A stretch of 64,000 nt of DNA from contig JACSVZ010000038.1 in assembly GCA_014706295.1 (NCBI GenBank), positions 1,364,001-1,428,000 of the forward strand. Direction: 5' to 3'. This document shows positions 34,863 through 51,325 of the stretch, in pieces. Under the pieces are notes generated by a model. It made no database searches. It saw only the letters and a program-made list of their open reading frames with translations, and was not told where the DNA came from. Positions within the stretch are counted from its first letter, which is position 1; each line of letters starts with the position of its first letter. Source of the DNA: Lycocorax pyrrhopterus obiensis. Its lineage: Eukaryota > Chordata > Aves > Passeriformes > Paradisaeidae. A program made the position numbers and the translations under genes.

Positions 34863-37800
34863 TTGTTCTACACTTGCTGTATCCTCAGATGCTGCAGTTA
34901 TCCCACCTGATGCACCACATCTGTGTTCCACAGTCTCGTGAGTCACCTCACTGCAATCTGCTGTCAATCCCTTTGCCATTTCATTACGCAAAATGAATAA
35001 AATGAATGATTTCTGGGACATGAACCAGTGTCTTGACCTTTCTCCATTGCTACGTTTGTTTTTAGAAGTTGTTTTCCATTTATTTTTGGGAGGAAGGAGA
35101 GGATTTTGATCAAAAGCTGTGCTTATGCAACCTCAGGAAGGGATGTGGTTAGAGCTGGTCATGGAAGGCATTAAGAAAATCCTCTTCTGATGCTGCCTCC
35201 TGTTTCTCCAGCAGTTAAGAGAGGTCCCTTCATGCCACGGATCTGTGCTCAAGCCATTTGATTTACTAAATGTGGAACAGATCACAGCTGAATTGGTCTT
35301 TTCCTTGGCCCTAAACTTCTGGAGCAGCTCCATAACTACCATATGGAGTGATATTCCCGTAACTGCCATGTGAATTTCTTCATTTGCCTCCTCACCCTGA
35401 GAGCTGTTTTCTATTTGGGTGAAGGTTTTGAGCAAAGTGCTGACAGCAGAGCCGGCCTTTTCCTGTCTTCAGTGGAAATGCACACAGATACGTGTGACTG
35501 CAGAGCTTTCCTGCTGCTGCCTCCTAATTTACTGCCTCGAATTTAATTTTTATTTTGATTTCCATCTGTCAGCAGATGAAAGTTCTGTCACAACCACGCA
35601 AGCCATGCTGGTGCCACACAGGCAGCAGAGTGACTCCCTAAAGGTGTGCTACAGCAGGTCCAGCCTTAATAGGCTTGGATTAACCACAGGGGAAGTGGGT
35701 TTATACCCAGCAAAGCTCCAGCTTCCCCTTAACTCCCCTTGGAGTGTGCTCCTGAGCTACTTGAGACGGGCCAGTGAGCACCAAACCCTGTCTGCTCCCG
35801 CCTCAGGTGGGAGCAGAGTCGTAGATGAGAAATACCTTGAAGGGAGAGGAAGGACAGGCAACCAAATCCCTAAGCCAGGGAACGTCGGAGGGAGGTTGAA
35901 GGTGATTGAAGTCCCCCACAGAGGGTCAGAGGAGGAATATTGTCATGGCTGGAGGTGTCCAGCCATGGTAAACATCTCTGCACCACCTGCAGAGAAGGCT
36001 GAGCATCTGCCAGAGACAGAAGCTGCTGCAGCTGCCCAGGGTGGGGTGACCCCTCAGGTAACAACACAGGGCTCAGATGCTGGGGCTGCCAGTTCAGTGG
36101 TGCCACCTGCCCCTTTCTCAGCCCTGTCCCAGTGAGCTGAAAGCCGTTTTGTCTCCTCAGATGAAATGCTCACGCCGGGGGCTGCCCAGAAGGGCACAGA
36201 ACCTCTGCGGGACTGAGCAGAGAGGCGAGTTCACATCCAAGCCTAGAAGCCCAGCTGAAATCCAAAAAGCAAACTCCCAGGTGGGCTGTGTCCCCATGGA
36301 GACCCTGGAAGGGTCCTGTCCCCAGAGGAAGGTGATGTCCTCCCTTCTCCAGCGACTGCTGACGCACTCTGAGCTGCCTACACGGCGTGGGATCTCGGAG
36401 CCGTCCTTGTGCTCTGCTCTTGGCCCGTCTGTGTGTTGTCACAGGGAACATCTATTTCTCAGATTGAATGAGGACACAAGGAGGTGTTGTGACAGCAAGA
36501 ATAAACACTAGGAGATTAGCCCAAAGGCGTGGGTGACACATCCCTCGGGATTGCAGGACCCACGGAGCGCCTCTGGGCAGGCACTGGGGTGGAACGAAAC
36601 AGGTGGGGTAGGGGGAAGCACAGAGGAAGGGCAGGAGATCAAACAGAGTGAGGCAGCATCAGGGCTGTGTGGGGGATGGAATATTCCCTTATTATCTGTT
36701 TGGATTTTGGTGTCAAGGCCTGCAACCAAAGGTCAGCGAACAGTAGGACAGCGAGGCAGCTCTGCCCGGGTTGTGATGAGTGGGCTGTTTTCCTAGAGGT
36801 GAGCCCTGTGTTTTTGTTGAGTTGGTCACTCACGTGGGTTTCCTGACTGCTGAGCTTGCACTAACTCTGTTTGGGATCTAGGTGTGTTCCAGAGGGATCA
36901 GTGGGGGCTGGTCAGCCCCCTCCCTTGGGGTTTGAGCGAGCAGGGTGGCACAGCTGCCGCTTCAGAAGCTCTTCTCAGCCTTTTCATGCAGATGGGTTTG
37001 ATTCCTCGGGAGCCAGCCCTGAAGCCTTTGAGCACAGGGCTAGTGAAGTTTCCCAACTGCTTCAGTGTGTGTGTGAGCAGTGCCTGGGCCCACGAGCCTC
37101 GTGCTTTCCTTTATGGATTTGACTCTGTATTTCTCAGGAATGGGATGGTCTCTGCTCCACACGTGCTTCAAAGAAGCCGTGCACTCACGTCTTCCAAGTG
37201 CACACAGCCACTCACATCAGTCCCTCATGCCAGCACGTTGTTAAACACCTCCAGTCAAACACCTCAATTGCATCATTTGGTGGAGTATCAGGGACTCGCA
37301 TCTGCTCCAGGTCCGCCCCATTACTTTGATGTGACCCTGAGGTGGCACTGCCACCTGTGCTGCTGCAGGAACAGCCACCGGGATAAGTGGTGGAATCACC
37401 CTCGGAGGCACCAGCTGCCTGGGAGAGCTGTTGCCGGGACTCGCTGTGATTATTCACTTTCTTTTTCATGTGGATTTTGGTGCAACTTCAGACAGGGAAA
37501 ACAAAACTGGCTTTGGAGTGAGAATCTCTGCTTTCTGAACTCTTCTCCCACCCCTTCCAGCAGTGCCCCAGGAACGCCTGAACCGGGAAGGCCGCACAGG
37601 CTTTCTTTGATTCCCCCGCTGTGTGACATCTGCCAGCGCGGTTGGTGGTGTGTGACACCCCTCCCTGCCAGCGGAGCCACCAGCACGTCCCGGTGTCACG
37701 TCGCCAGTGTCTGTGACTCAGAGATAAGATGAAGTCACGTTTTTTTCTCGGTCGGTTTAAAAACATATCCCTCGTCACCGCGGCCCCGTCCCGGGCACGT

Positions 37801-38000
37801 CGTCAGCCTCACGCACATGAGGTCAACACTAAAGCATCGCTGCAAAACAGGGGCTCAGTCCAACCCCTGGGAAGGCCTGCAGGGTGGGGCCAGCTAGGAG
37901 CCGAGATAAATTCAGGGATTTTGGTGTAGCCTTTGCTCTTCCTCCTTTTCCCGGAAAGCTCCAGGCAGGCACCAGCCTCCTGTCAGCGTGGGCAGCAGCC

Positions 38001-38256
38001 ATGCAGCCCCCGGGGCGGGTGCGGAGGCTGCTGGTGAGGCTGGAGGATGGCCGGGCCCACGGCAGCGGGGAGCTGCTGCACGGGCGGGTGCAGCTGGAGC
38101 TGCGCGGGGCGCTGCGGGTGCGGGCGCTGGAGGTGTGTGCCCGGGGCTTGGCCACCGTGCACTGGCTGGAGAGCCGCAGCATCGGCCTCAACGTCGTCTA
38201 CCGGGACTACACAGCCTGCCAGACCTTCCTGTACCGCCGCTGCCAGCTCATCCCTG
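38001..38256 (+). CDS. Isolated first exon of an alpha-arrestin (ARRDC) paralog; rest not found
   Basis: The ATG at 38001 opens 85 codons plus one base: MQPPGRVRRLLVRLEDG, LLHGRVQLELRGALRVRALE, VHWLESRSIGLNVVYRDY, ending LIP before a strong donor GTAAGG at 38257. The N-terminal arrestin-fold signature (GRV.LEL...LRVRALEV.ARG.A.VHW.ESRS) aligns with exon 1 of ARRDC2, 5 kb downstream on the same strand, and both end in phase 1 at the equivalent position. It is a tandem paralog, diverged after the VHW.ESRS motif. I searched by eye from 38,257 to 43,100 for a second exon (an HEFPF-type motif) and found none. It may be a truncated gene, a pseudogene fragment, or a gene with exons missed by me. If intact, the protein would be a NEDD4-ligase adaptor. 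No frameshift or stop lies within the exon. Confidence 0.7.
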
Positions 38257-38280
38257 GTAAGGCCACACCACGGGGCGCGG

Positions 38281-38521
38281 CTGTGTGCCAGGGCGTGGGG
38301 TTGGAACCCCCTTGGATGTGTCTGTGTGCCAGGGCGTGGGGTTGGAACCCCCTTGGATGGGTCTGTGGGCCAGGGCACGGGATTGGAACCCCCTTGGATG
38401 GGTCTGTGTGCCAGGGCGTGGGGTTGGAACTCCCTTGGATGGGTCTGTGTGCCAGGGCATGGGATTGGGACCCCCTTGGATGGGTCTGTGTGCCAGGCCA
38501 TGGGGTTGGGACCCCCTCAGG
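38281..38521. repeat. 41-bp minisatellite, about 5.9 copies
   Basis: Units start at 38281, 38322, 38363, 38404, 38445 and 38486, each reading CTGTGTGCCAGGGCGTGGGG then TTGGAACCCCCTTGGATGGG with a few substitutions. It begins 25 bases past the donor of the alpha-arrestin exon. Because 41 is not a multiple of three, all frames cycle and remain open, which explains the long ORFs on both strands. Confidence 0.93.
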
Positions 38522-41500
38522 CTGCAGGCATCCCCTCTGAGGAGCACCTGGTGGGTGTTGCTGGCCCACACAGGGCTGTTTGGCCCACACAGGGCTGTTT
38601 GCCCCTCTTCTCACCTCGGCCGAGGGTTTCTCTCTCTGCCGCTGGTTTCCAGGAGGCTGCTGGCACACCCGGGGCTGGGGAGCAACAGAGATTTGTGGCT
38701 TCTGTTGTGTTTGCACAGGGAAGAGCAAACACGAGTGTCTGTTAGCAAGTGTGGAAAGAGCTCTTAGTGCTTCAGTCAATGTTTGTTTTCAGGTCCCTGA
38801 TGCTGGGACCGTGTGCCCAGCTGGCATGTTGCTTAGATCTGCTGCAAGAGGACAAGCCACTTGCATGCCACAAGCCATTCTTTGTGTGCTTGGGATGAAA
38901 TGATCCAGAGCCAAGGGATATGGGACGTCTCAACTGTCCATCTGCTCATTAACTCTGGCTTTTCTTAGGAACATGCATGTCTTTTATCCTCCCCTCCAAT
39001 AACAGTGTCACAGCCATTCCTCTGTTGCTTTTCCTCCCCCTTTCCCTGTTTCTGATGGCCTTGTTACTACCCAGCCCTGGACATGGCTGTAGGACTTATG
39101 CTGAGGGCATTTAATTGTGTCAGTGGCCAAGTGCAACCCAGAGAGTGGTGCCAGCCCAATCTGGCAAATGTAGAGGCTGCAGGAATAAACTGGAGGGATG
39201 GAAAGAGGACCTGAGTTGCCTTCCTGGAGGTGTTCCTGTCTCTGGACTGCACTGGGGGGGTCATTTTCTCTATTTCTGGATGATTGCGCCCTGCCATCTG
39301 CTCCAAACATCTGCACTGCTCTGGAGTTCCTGTCTTTTGGCAGCAGCTCTTCCATGCTGTGCCTAAGGATGTCCCCTTGGCAGCTGCACCTCTACAAAGT
39401 GTCCAAATTACAATTAAGCCCTTGCCCCGGAATCCAGCAGCGCAGGTCCTGAGCACTTGGTCATGCAGTACTTGGTCCGTGTCCCGTTAGCTCTGAGGTG
39501 ACAGGGTGAGTTTTATCCCCCATTATCCCTGCAGGGAATGTCTGTAGGGAAGGCACGAGCTGCTGCCAGCATGTTTGGATTCTGCTGCTGGGATTGTGTG
39601 TGATAGGAGCCCCTGGAGCCATCTGGGGAAGGGCACTTGGCCAAGGGCTGCAGGAACTGCACGAGCTGCTCGGTCTCTCCGGCACCCTGCACACCTGTAG
39701 CTCGGAGCTGATGGTTCCTGGCCCTCACTTACTGCACAGGGAGTGCTGAGCTGGGCTGCCTGGGGGGCAGAGAGCCTCGCCAGAACTTGGGGGATGGGAT
39801 TTTATTGTCTCTGTCCGTACACAGATTCCTTTTCTGCCTTGTGAGTGGGACACGTGTGATCACCAGGGCGTTTTAAGGCAGTGAACAGCAGAGAGGGGCT
39901 GTCCTGCAGCCAAAATAACTTCCTTTGGATCCTGCTGTCCCCTGTTCTGTCCCCAACAGCAGCGTGAGGGCCTTCCTGATGTCAGCTGGTGAGAAACGTG
40001 CCACCATCCGACAGTCCCTGTGACTGCTCCTTTCTTGTTGCTTCTCCATGAGATCAGCTGTGTCTGCGTGGTGTTTAAAAAATGCAGGTTTTGTCATGGT
40101 AACAAGGCAGTGCAGAGGAGGGAAGCCGGGCACAGATAAGCGCCCTCCCTTCTGCTCTCCCCTCAGCTGAGTTTATCTGCAGTTTCCTGGCAGGGTGGTG
40201 AGTGCTGGCACTGGGGTGCTGCGCTGAGAGACAAGAAGAAAGTGTGCAAGAAGGATGTTCAGGCAGGACCTTTAAACGTGTGTTGTGTAATCATCTGAGA
40301 GAGGGAGCAGGAGGAGAGGAAAAGACATGGGGTTCATGGGCAAAGGCAGCACAAGGAGAGCCCCGGACTCTTCTGCGTGAGGTGACGGGAGGGTGCCCTA
40401 GGAAACATAAATAATTGTTGTGCAGTGATGTTTTCTGTCCAAGGATCCTGCAGCACTTCCCAAAGGTGTAGCTCCTGCCCTGGTGAGAGGCAAACATCCA
40501 GAAGCCATTTTATTTTCATGGAGACATCCAGGAGAGTTATGGCATCAGGGCTCTCCTTCTGTTGCGGGGTGGCCCTCAATCAGCACCTTAATCCTTGTCC
40601 ATACACAACAGTCCCAAATCTGTCAGGGATGGAGCTGGTTCCTCAGTCTGGGAGCACGTGCTTGTGCCAGGCTCCATGTTGTCCCATCTCATCCCCATCC
40701 TGGGCTGCTGCCTTACCTATTTACCTGCTGCATTCCCTTCTCTCTGGCATTCCAGGGCCCCTCGTGTGACTCCAGGGTCGGTGGGGAGAAGCCACCAGGT
40801 CCCAGCAGCGGGTCAGGGAAGGAGCAGCCCCCCCATGAGCCGGACAGGGTGTCAGCTCCTGCTGGGAGCAGCTCCCGCCTGGCCAGACTCTAGATGGGGC
40901 TGAAGAGTTGGAGATCGTGCCCTGTGCGCTGTGCCCGGCCTGGCCTGGGCTTTCCTTGGGCACCCAGGACCATTCCTGAATGGAAAGCCCGTGGCTGTGC
41001 TCCCACAGCCCCTGCACCTGGAGCCCCCAGGAGAGAGGAGAGACCCTCTCCGGGCGCTGGGGTCCCAGAGGAGTCTCAGAGGGGTCCCAGAGGAGCTGCC
41101 ATCCCTCCCCATGTGGAGGCAGCGAGGGACAGCCGAGGGCATCGCGTGCGCTGCCACGGGAGGGAGGTTCGCAGGGAGCCGCATCCCGTGGGCGAGGGCT
41201 GAGTCACGGCCCAGGGGTGTGTGCGAGAGGTGGAAGGAGGAGAAGGATGCCAAGCAAAGAGAGGGGCCCAGCCAAGGTTCCAGCCCCTCTCAAGAGCCTC
41301 CCCACCTCTAATGTCACTGCAGGGACACCAGGCGCCTTCCCAGAGCCGGTGTCACCAGTTAACTCGTGCCGTGACGTGCCTTCCTTCCTCCTTTCCCTCT
41401 CCCTCTGCAGCGTTTGCTATGATTCATGTTTGCTCGTGGCAGCAAATGGTCGTGCACATAAAACAAACCACAGCCCCCTTCCCCTGGGGAGGGAGACAGA

Positions 41501-42385
41501 CAATTCCAGTCCGGCCTTGGAAACAGCTAAAGCCGTGCCAGGCTTCAGCCCAGCTCAGTTTTTAAGTGGCTGGGATCAGCCGAGTTCAGCACAGCAGGTC
41601 CTGCCCGGCGTGGCTGGGAGCAACTCAAAAATCCCTAAAACTTCGGCGGCCAAATGCTGAGTAACATTTTTAATGCCTGTTCTGTCTTATCCCCCGCCCG
41701 TGCCGGGGGTGCAGGGCTCTGGTGCTCCGCAAACGTGACAACCATCACTAAAGTGGAAGTTTCTAAGGCTGCATTAACCCTTTTGGGGGGCACAGATTCC
41801 TTTCTCCTCCCTTTTACAACATCTCGGGGCGCTGCTAATGGCGATGTCCACCCTGGGAATCACCAGTTCCCAGTTTCCACACTTTCACCCCGGCTGAGCA
41901 CTGGCAACTGCGGAGGCTGCCGATGGAGCAAGCCTCTGTGCTATTCCTGGCCATGCAGGTGGAATTTATCCCTGGGTTTTGGACACCAACCCCAGCAGGA
42001 GCTGGTGGAAAACTGGCGCTTGCCTGGTTAACAGGCGCGGGGAAGAGGATTGCTCACCCTGTCGTTGCACAAGCTGAACTCGAGCCAGTCCTTGATTTCT
42101 CAGAACTAAGTGAAGTGATGTCCCAGACACCACCGCGTGGCCACTTGGCCCAGCCGTGCCCTGTCAGGAGCCCAGATCCAGTTGTGGCCTGTTCCGAGCC
42201 CTGGGAACGGCTCTTGGGAAAAGAAGGATGTGGGTCAGTGTGTGGCGTGGCCCTCGGCTCTGGCCTGCGGGCACTGGAATGAGAGGGGCTGCAACTCCAA
42301 GTGAGGAATCCCCCCTGGCCACAGCCAGTGTGACCCTGGGAATGCGGATTCTGGACAAAGACGGGGTGGGATGTCAGGATTGGAG
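38522..42385. other. Gene-poor region before ARRDC2
   Basis: Mostly unique sequence with short ORFs. No exon recognised, no CR1 detected and no RNA gene seen. A splice-acceptor-like CCCTCTGCAG at about 41,400 is followed by an open stretch (AFAMIHVCSWQQ) that matches no family I know. Confidence 0.5.
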
Positions 42386-42795
42386 TTGCAGGGGGAGTTT
42401 GAGGGGCAAGGATGGGGATTTTGTGGGGCAAGGATAGAAGCTGGAGAGGGAGCTTGAGGGGCAAGGATAGGAGCTGGAAGGGAGTTTTGGGGGACAAGGA
42501 TGGAGCTGGAGGGGAAATTTGGGGGGCAAGGATGGAAGTCAGAGGAGGGCTTGGGAGTCAAGGACGGGGATTTTGAGGGGAAAGGATGGGAATTTTGGGG
42601 GGTAAGGTTAGGAGCTGGAGGGGGAGTTTGAGGGGCAAGGATGGGAGCTGGAAGGGGTTTTTTGAGGGTCAAGAGTAGGAGCCGGGAGTTTTGGGGGGCA
42701 AGGATGGAGCTGGAAGGGAAATTTGTGGAGCAAGGACAGAAGGTAGAGAAGGCTTGGGGGTCAAGGATGGGAGCTGCAGAGAGTCTTGGGGGGCA
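42385..42795. repeat. G-rich degenerate minisatellite, about 33-bp units, upstream of ARRDC2
   Basis: About a dozen units of the form GGGGCAAGGATGGGAGCTGG followed by AGGGGGAGTTTGA. The plus strand is nearly devoid of C with frequent runs of 3-6 G. The minus strand reads as an 11-residue periodic Pro/Ser-rich ORF (LAPQTPPPAPN-like), which is a by-product of the 33-bp period. Confidence 0.85.
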
Positions 42796-42989
42796 CTGAG
42801 CGACCCGGCAGCAGACAGGGCGTCACCACCTGAGCACTGGCAGCGCTCAGCCCCGTGCCCAGCACACGTTCCCGCGGCGATGTCTCGGTGCGGCACCGGC
42901 AAGGGTCTGGGGAGTCCCGCTGGAGCTGGACACAGCACCCCACCGTCCAACCCCCCCGGAGTCCGCACGGAGCGGCCGATCCGCACATG

Positions 42990-47725
<4,736 letters not shown>

Positions 47726-50700
47726 GGATAGTTTTCTGTTCCCCTTCCTGTTGTCTGGAGCCGTACTGTGGCTGCTGGCATGTGGCAGTGCTCCCTGCCC
47801 TCTGTTCACTGCCCTGCAGGCACCCACCTCCACCCTGGGCCCAGTCCTGCACTGGGATTAGCTGGGTCACTCGGCCAGCACTGTTCCCCAGCAGGATTGT
47901 CCCTTGAGCCTCCAGCTCCTCCACATCCGTACACTTTTGGCACTTTCCCCTTAACCTGGGATGCAGGGCTGCAAGCAAACCTGTTGTATTTTTCCACGCT
48001 TGCTTCCCATTTGTGTCCAGGCTCTGGGAGGACAGACACATTCTCCTCCATCCTGGAAGCCTGGCAGGGACCCAGCAGGTCCAGCTGGGAGCTGGGACGC
48101 TCCTGCGCTGGCTCAGCCAGTCCCAAGGAGGGTCGGGATCAGCCCCAGGCTGTGCTAGCTGGGAACCCAGGCTGTGTGGGAAGAGCAGGGGGAGGCTCCT
48201 TCACCTGCTGCCTTGGGCTGGAATTTGGCTTTTCACAGCATTTCTGTGCTCCACATCTCTACTGGGCACGGCAAATCTTGGTGCATGTGAGGCAGGGCTT
48301 AAATCAGGGCTTTAATTTTCTCTTCCATGGACTGTGCTGCTTAAAAATACTGCCACTGGAATGTGATCCTTCCACCCCCCCACTTTTATTTATTTTTTTT
48401 TGTTTGCTGAGCTGCTCAGCCCCGCAGCTGCATCGGAGCACGTGCTCCTGCCCTGGGCCATGGGAGAGAACTTGTCCCTGTGTTTGCCTGCAAGAACCTG
48501 GTGCTCCTGCAACCTTTATTCAAATCTGGTTTTTATTTGGCATCCCTGGTGCTCTGATTAATTTTTCCCGGGGGAGGATTAACCGGCCTCGCAGGGAATT
48601 TGTTTGCATCCCTGTTTGGGGGGATCATGTCTGGATCTGCCGCTGGCAGCAGCAGCGGTGGCTGGTGCTGCGTGGCCTCTTGGAGGTTTTTTGGTGACAT
48701 CAAAGGGGACACGAAGCACAGCGCTGCACCCCTGTGACCAAGCTGATCCCAGCCAGCTCCAGCTTGGCACAAGGGAGCCATTCTGTGCTGAGCAGCAGGG
48801 ATGGCCGGGGGCTGCTGGTCAGCCCCGGATCATCTGCCCCGGCTGCGCAAGGGGATGTTTATTCCCCGGGCCGGAGGGGGAGGCGAGCGCCCGGCACCCC
48901 GTGTCTGTCCTGCTGCGTCTTTCTGGGAAACCACGTCACCCAGTGATGGGCACAGGCCATGATGGCCCAACGCCGGTGGGCAGCGCTCCCGGTGCCCACG
49001 TGGGAGCGATCTCTCCAGCAGGGATTCTTGTAGACACCTCCAGGTTTTTCTTGTACAGTCGGGCAGTAGCGCAGCGAGGTGGGGAGGGCGGGGGGGGGGG
49101 CATGGCCAGGCTGAGGCTTCTGCCAGGAAAGGGCTGCATTCCTGAATCCTGAATCCTGGAGGGGCTAAAAATACCTCGTCTGGACATTTGGAGCCGGGGC
49201 ACGGTGCAGACCCTTCCAAGCAGTACTTTCACAACTGCTGCCGGTGCTCCCTCCAACCTTCCGTTGTTTATCTGCCCCGGCTCCAAAGTCCTGGTTGAAC
49301 AGCCCGGGCTGTTCCAGCCCGGGCACGGGGGGTTTGGGGCTCCCTGGGGGGCCGCTGAGCCGGAATGGCCCCGCGCCCTGCGCGGCGATGCCGCGGCAGC
49401 ACCGAGACCCGACCCCGGCCAGGAGGCGCGTGATGCAATTACAGTGCCGGGATTATTTATAGCTCTTGGCCCCGTGCGCTGGAAAATGCTGCCCAGACCG
49501 CTCGGCAGAACCTGCTCCTTGCGAGGGGCACGGAAACCCACCCCCACCCCCTGCCCTGCTCCTCTGTCCTGTCGTTTTTGCCTTTCAGTCCCGAAATTGT
49601 GGGACCCATCTGCCCCGGCCGCAGGGGTGCCGGGAACCCCCTCCCCACTGCAGCTCAGGGCTCTGCAGGGTGCTGGGACACCCCGCTCCTGCGGCCCCTT
49701 TCTGCAGCATTTTGGGGGCCTCCCCCTTCCCCCCAGCCCTCCCCATCCCCGGATGATGCTCGGTCCCATCACGGTGGCCACAGCCTTCAGCTGAGCCTGT
49801 TGTCCTGTGGCCTGGGGGGTCAGTGGTGGGGGCCAGCGCGGCCGTGCCACGGGGAGGGTGACACGCGAACCTTGTGGCCGTCCCGGCGCTGGCAGGGACA
49901 GAATGTGCCGGGGCTGGTGCAGCCCTGCGAGGGCCGGGGTTAGCTGCGCCGCTGCTGCCTCCGGCCCGGGCGCCCGTCCAGCTCCCAAAAAAAGCACCGC
50001 CTTCCCCCATCCAGCTGGGCCGAGCCCTGCGGGATGCAGCTCACCCCAGAACCTGCCGAGGGGCACCCACTGGGGGCTGCTCTGTTGGCACGGTCGGTGA
50101 TGATAAATCTGGATTTTGGCCGAAGGGGGATGCCCCGCTCTGTCCATGCGCTGGGGTCGGGGTTCAGGCACTGCCCAAATTCAGCATCTTCGCGCCGATG
50201 GGACGCTGGGCTCGCAGCGCTCGCACCCTGCGGAGCAGCAGTCGGTGCTGATGGGGGCTCAGGAGCACGGGAACCTGCCCAGCCCCGGGTTACAGGGTCC
50301 CTGAGCACCGCGGGGACACGCACAGTCCCCAGCAGCACCAGGCCTTGCTTTGGGTTTGCTCCAACCTCCGGCGCTGCAGAAGCACCAGGGCTGAGGACGG
50401 CACGGCTTGGCCCTGGCAGCATCTTTGGGATCTGGGACTCTGAGGCTCCCGTTCATGCGGCAGAGCTGTGCCAGGGCTCCGGGAAGCAGCCGTGCACCCC
50501 GACATGCCGGGGCGGCATCGCGGCCGCCCTCCGCCCGCTGACTCAGCCGCCTGTTTGCCGGAGCTGCTCCCGCCCACGGAAACCGCAGGCAAAGTCCCCG
50601 CATCCCTGCGCCGGGGCTTTCCCCGCCGGCTCGACAGGAATCGCAGCTTTTCCCCAGCCTGGTGCGGGCTGCGAGCCCCTCCGGGTGCGGGGGAAAACTG

Positions 50701-51279
50701 CGGAGAAACCGCAGGTTTCTTTATTCCAAACCCGATTTTTTTAATGCCAAAAACAGGGGTCTGGAGCAGCCGGCTGGCTGTACATGTGTTGTGCGTGCCA
50801 CATGTCCCGTCCCCTGTGAGCATCGTGCCAGCAACATGGTGACATCACCGGGACACCCCACAAACCCCGATGGTGGCCGGTGCTGCCGGTGTTGTCTTTG
50901 CAGCAAACCACCACCTTTATTCACTATATCAAACCCAACCCCTTGTTTTTTGGGGTCTGACCCCTCGTTTGGGGTCCCTCGTTGTTGGCACTGCCTGGCC
51001 CCTTGCACAGTCACTCCTCGCTCCCTCCCTTCCTCGGGCAATGGAAAATTTTTATGACTTTTTGACTCTTCTCCAGTTGTTTGGGAGCGAGGAAGGGGCC
51101 GGTGCCGCGCACAAACATGTCTATGTATAAACATTGGGGACCGCGCCAGGGATGGAGCCGCCGGCACCGGACCCTCCCCGCGGAGCCGGGTGTCCCCTCT
51201 CCCGCCGGGACCCCAGTGCGGAGTTCCATGCCCAGTGACCTGGAGCCGTCCCCGTGGGGACGCAAATATTTTGGCTTTG

Positions 51280-51325
51280 TTCAAAAATAAAAAAAAAACA
51301 ACAACACTATAAAAAAAAAATAAAA
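51280..51325. repeat. A-rich low-complexity tract
   Basis: Interrupted adenine runs (AAAAATAAAAAAAAAACAAC, CTATAAAAAAAAAATAAAAT) sit in a GC-rich context. This could be a decayed retroposon tail or the end of an unannotated transcript; no body could be identified. Confidence 0.6.

Larger units (their letters stand above)
33911..38000. other. Gene-poor region between PEX11G promoter and the alpha-arrestin exon
   Basis: It contains CR1 remnants at 34.49-34.70 and 34.80-34.86 kb and otherwise unique sequence with chance ORFs only. The ORF at 35,419-36,135 (238 codons) has no recognisable motif, no codon pattern and no splice logic. In human the next gene on this side is the testis/cilium gene TEX45 (SAXO5); I could not recognise any of its exons here. 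Confidence 0.5.

Noticed and set aside
35419..36135. 238-codon ORF as a possible TEX45/SAXO5 exon
   Set aside because: No recognisable motif or periodic tubulin-binding module; begins within ordinary AT-rich sequence and shows no splice signals at plausible places.
37983..38779. Overlapping ORFs with THPRGFQPHALAHR-like repeats on both strands
   Set aside because: Produced by the 41-bp minisatellite, whose period keeps all frames open.
41401..41565. Possible second exon of the orphan alpha-arrestin after CCCTCTGCAG
   Set aside because: The peptide (AFAMIHVCSWQQMVVHIKQT) lacks the HEFPF motif and shows no arrestin-fold similarity.
42235..42672. Minus-strand Pro-rich repeat protein with 11-residue period
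   Set aside because: By-product of the 33-bp minisatellite; no start context, splice sites or conserved flank.
48936..50171. 411-codon minus-strand ORF
   Set aside because: Low-complexity Pro/Gly/Ala/Arg composition, no domain, and overlapping open frames on the other strand in GC-rich DNA; explained by lack of AT-rich stop codons.
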